The notes beneath the pieces were generated by a model. It was not told the origin of the DNA, did not search any database, and saw nothing but the letters and a program-made list of their open reading frames with translations. A stretch of 45,034 nucleotides of DNA from Deltaproteobacteria bacterium (GTDB lineage: Bacteria > Desulfobacterota > Binatia > Binatales > Binataceae): NCBI GenBank assembly GCA_003135135.1, contig PLDK01000049.1, positions 170,331-215,364 on the forward strand, read 5' to 3'. How positions within the stretch are numbered: position 1 is the first letter of the stretch; the number at the start of each line of letters is the position of its first letter. The position numbers were made by a program, and so were the translations under genes. Shown here in pieces: positions 43,008 through 45,034 of the stretch.

Positions 43008-43982
43008 ATGGGTGACGTTCTGATTTTCGCGGAGCATCAGGGGGGACATTTCCCCAAGGCCACGCTGACCGCCGTTCATGCGGGCCTCGACCTGGCGAAA
43101 AAGCGCGGCGGCAAAGCTATCGCGGTGGTGGCGGGCGACGCGCCGGAGGCGGCGGCGGGCGAAATCGCCAAGTACGGCGTCGCCAAGGTGATCGCGCTGG
43201 CGCATCCCGCGTTGAAGAACTATCTCGCCGACGCGCACGCGCAGGCGCTTGCCGCATTGGCGAAAAAGGAAGGCGCGGAATTTATAATCGCGACGGCGAC
43301 GGCGATGGGCAAGGACCTGTTTCCGCGGCTGGCCGCGCGCCTCGGCGCCGCGATGGCGTCGGAAATCACCGCAATCAACGACGACGGGACCTTCGTGCGC
43401 CCCACGTATGCGGGCAACGTGATGGCGACGGTCGAAATCGACGGACCGATCAAAGTATTGACGGTGCGCGGCACCGCATTCGACGCCGCCAAGCCGGGTG
43501 ACAGCGCCGCTCCCGTCGAAAAGCAGAATGCCGAGATCGACGCGGGCGCACTCAAGATGGAATTCGTTTCGTTCAACGCGACCAAGAGCGATCGCCCGCA
43601 ACTCACCGAGGCGCGCATAATCGTTTCGGGCGGGCGCGGCCTCAAGGCGGCCGAAAACTTCAAGACCGTGCTCGAGCCGCTGGTCGACGAGCTGGGCGCC
43701 GCGATGGGCGCGTCGCGCGCGGCGGTCGATGCGGGCTTCGTGCCCAACGATCTGCAAGTTGGACAGACGGGCAAGGTGGTTGCGCCCGAACTTTACATCG
43801 CAGTCGGAATTTCAGGCGCGATACAGCATCTGGCCGGGATGAAAGACTCGAAGGTCATCTGCGCGATCAACAAGGACGAAGAGGCGCCGATTTTCGCGGT
43901 CGCCGACTACGGCCTGGTCGCCGATCTGTTCAAAGCGGTGCCCGAGATGACCGAGGAAATCAAAAAGCTCAAGCATTCGTAG
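43008..43982 (+). CDS. etfA: Electron transfer flavoprotein subunit alpha
   Basis: The 324-residue EtfA carries the FAD site [19 protein letters not shown], then AIQHLAGM, and ends with [20 protein letters not shown]. ggagtg lies upstream of ATG 43008. It forms an operon with etfB and shuttles acyl-CoA dehydrogenase electrons. The epoxide hydrolase gene starts 27 bases downstream, probably in the same transcript. Confidence 0.96.
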   Translation: MGDVLIFAEHQGGHFPKATLTAVHAGLDLAKKRGGKAIAVVAGDAPEAAAGEIAKYGVAKVIALAHPALKNYLADAHAQALAALAKKEGAEFIIATATAMGKDLFPRLAARLGAAMASEITAINDDGTFVRPTYAGNVMATVEIDGPIKVLTVRGTAFDAAKPGDSAAPVEKQNAEIDAGALKMEFVSFNATKSDRPQLTEARIIVSGGRGLKAAENFKTVLEPLVDELGAAMGASRAAVDAGFVPNDLQVGQTGKVVAPELYIAVGISGAIQHLAGMKDSKVICAINKDEEAPIFAVADYGLVADLFKAVPEMTEEIKKLKHS

Positions 43983-44009
43983 CCCGCGCGCGCGGCAAGC
44001 AGCGTTTCG

Positions 44010-44972
44010 ATGCCGGAACTGCAGCACAAATTCGCCATCTGCAACGGCATCCGGATGCATTACGTCGAGCTGGGCGAGGGTCCGCTGGTGATCCTGTGCC
44101 ACGGATGGCCCGAATCGTGGTACTCGTGGCGCCATCAGATTCCCGCGCTCGCGGCGGCGGGCTTCCGCGTCGTCGCGCCCGATCAGCGCGGCTACGGGCA
44201 GACCGACGCGCCCGAGCCGATCGAGTCGTACAACATTCTGAACCTGGTCGGCGATATCGTGGGCCTGGTCAACAGCCTCGGCGTCGAGTCGGCGGTGATC
44301 GTCGGCCACGATTGGGGCGCGCCGGTGGCGTGGAACTCGGCGCTGTTGCGCCCGGACATCTTTCGCGCGATCGCACTGCTCAGCGTTCCGTATTTTCCGC
44401 GCACCGCGATGCGTCCGACCGACGCGATGAAAGCCATGGCCGGCGACATGAATTTCTACCAGCTCTATTTCCAGGAGCCGGGCAAGGTCGAGAAGGAACT
44501 CGACGCCGATCCGCGCCGCTCGATGGCGATGATCCTCTACTCGGCGTCGGGCGACGTGCCGCGGACCGGGGAGTTCTCAATCCTGTTCCCCAAGACGAAA
44601 AGGTTTATCGAGACCGGCATCGTGCCGGACAAGCTGCCGCCGTGGCTCACTGAAGCCGACCTGGATTTTTTTGCCGGCGAGTTCAAGCGGGCGGGCTTTC
44701 GCGGCGGCGTCAACTGGTATCGCAATTTCGATCGCAACTGGGAGCTGACGGCTTTCCTCGACGGCGCCAAACTGCGCCAACCCGCCGTGTTCGCCGCCGG
44801 TGAGTATGACGTGGTCGGCAAAATGATTCCTGGCGGGTACGCGATGGCGGGTGCGTTCACTCCGAATCTGAAAAAGAAAGTGATCATCCCCGGCGCCGGC
44901 CATTGGGTGCAGCAGGAACGCCCCAAAGAGATCAACGAGATCCTGATCGAGTTTTTGCAGGGGCAGGGCTGA
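44010..44972 (+). CDS. Alpha/beta-fold epoxide hydrolase
   Basis: The 320-residue protein has HGWP (31-34, oxyanion region), nucleophile Asp101 in GHDWGA, acid Asp267 in GEYDVV and His298 in GAGHWVQQERP, with a lid containing Tyr residues. It matches soluble epoxide hydrolases, which open epoxides to diols; haloalkane dehalogenase is less likely given HGWP and the motif set. Its TGA stop falls inside a hairpin repeat (44963-44979), so the last residues (QGQG) derive from the repeat. Confidence 0.88.
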   Translation: MPELQHKFAICNGIRMHYVELGEGPLVILCHGWPESWYSWRHQIPALAAAGFRVVAPDQRGYGQTDAPEPIESYNILNLVGDIVGLVNSLGVESAVIVGHDWGAPVAWNSALLRPDIFRAIALLSVPYFPRTAMRPTDAMKAMAGDMNFYQLYFQEPGKVEKELDADPRRSMAMILYSASGDVPRTGEFSILFPKTKRFIETGIVPDKLPPWLTEADLDFFAGEFKRAGFRGGVNWYRNFDRNWELTAFLDGAKLRQPAVFAAGEYDVVGKMIPGGYAMAGAFTPNLKKKVIIPGAGHWVQQERPKEINEILIEFLQGQG

Positions 44973-45034
44973 GCCCTGCAGATGTGAAACCCACCCGGGT
45001 TTCACACTTCCTTGGGCAGGGGCTGCAGCCCCTG
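44963..45034. repeat. Hairpin-repeat patch at right edge
   Basis: Core hairpins occur at 44963-44979 and 45016-45034, with a gtgaaaccc/gggtttcac hairpin (44983-45004) between. The order 'hairpin, cttccttgggcagggg core' copies 41964-42015. The patch runs off the window. Confidence 0.85.

Overview
The window is GC-rich bacterial DNA with a mixed, chromosome-like gene content. It includes primary sigma factor rpoD, glmS, ispH and moaB. It also has genes for acyl-CoA and electron-transfer-flavoprotein metabolism: two ETF systems, a membrane ETF:quinone oxidoreductase-like protein, paired MaoC hydratases, a biotin-dependent carboxylase and an epoxide hydrolase. Intergenic spaces are peppered with short 'gcaggg..ccctgc' hairpin repeats. 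This combination fits an uncultured deep-branching proteobacteria-like lineage such as Binatota (Desulfobacterota-like). That assignment is inference from gene content only; no marker such as rRNA is present.

Layout. 1-1077: no protein gene, but a promoter and a very well matched glmS self-cleaving ribozyme (about 798-944) leading into glmS (1078-2907). 2908-7161: repeats, two hypotheticals, a biotin carboxylase / biotin carrier pair joined by an ATGA overlap, a small antisense gene and a cold-shock protein. 7189-10740: a flavin disulfide-oxidoreductase with a TVP38/TMEM64 membrane protein on the minus strand, divergent from moaB and a moaD-moaE fusion. 10848-15593: ispH, a TPR lipoprotein, a deoxynucleoside kinase, pterin-carbinolamine dehydratase, and a three-gene cassette of two MaoC-like hydratases plus a diiron ferritin-like (PaaA/PaaC-type) protein. 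15610-21321: a pair of AT-richer small membrane proteins, a methyltransferase, a DUF2846-like lipoprotein, a cytosolic BtuF-like protein, an SDR, a metallophosphoesterase and a HAD hydrolase. 21434-24164: a btuFCD-like ABC importer, each gene overlapping the next by 4 bases. 24271-30758: a fused EtfB-EtfA, a methyltransferase, a family B DNA polymerase and a cation/Ca2+ exchanger.

30.8-33.05 kb is a visibly AT-richer accessory island between the exchanger and rpoD. It holds an NYN-domain gene interrupted by an in-frame amber codon, with an attenuator-like leader. It also has a hypothetical gene driven by a strong promoter overlaid by a perfect dyad, two tRNA-like genes with abnormal anticodon loops, and a tiny four-cysteine protein. 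After rpoD (33313-35076) come the ETF:quinone oxidoreductase-like gene with a clear terminator, a secreted Met-rich protein, a flippase-like membrane protein, an aldo/keto reductase with a coupled hypothetical gene, an IclR regulator with a palindromic operator candidate, a canonical etfB-etfA pair and an epoxide hydrolase.

How the parts work together: the ETFs (24271; 42222-43982) collect electrons from acyl-CoA dehydrogenases, and the membrane Fe-S protein (35283) is a plausible route to the quinone pool. The hydratases, carboxylase and diiron protein would act on CoA-thioester intermediates. The most unexpected single element is the glmS ribozyme, which is chiefly known from Firmicutes.
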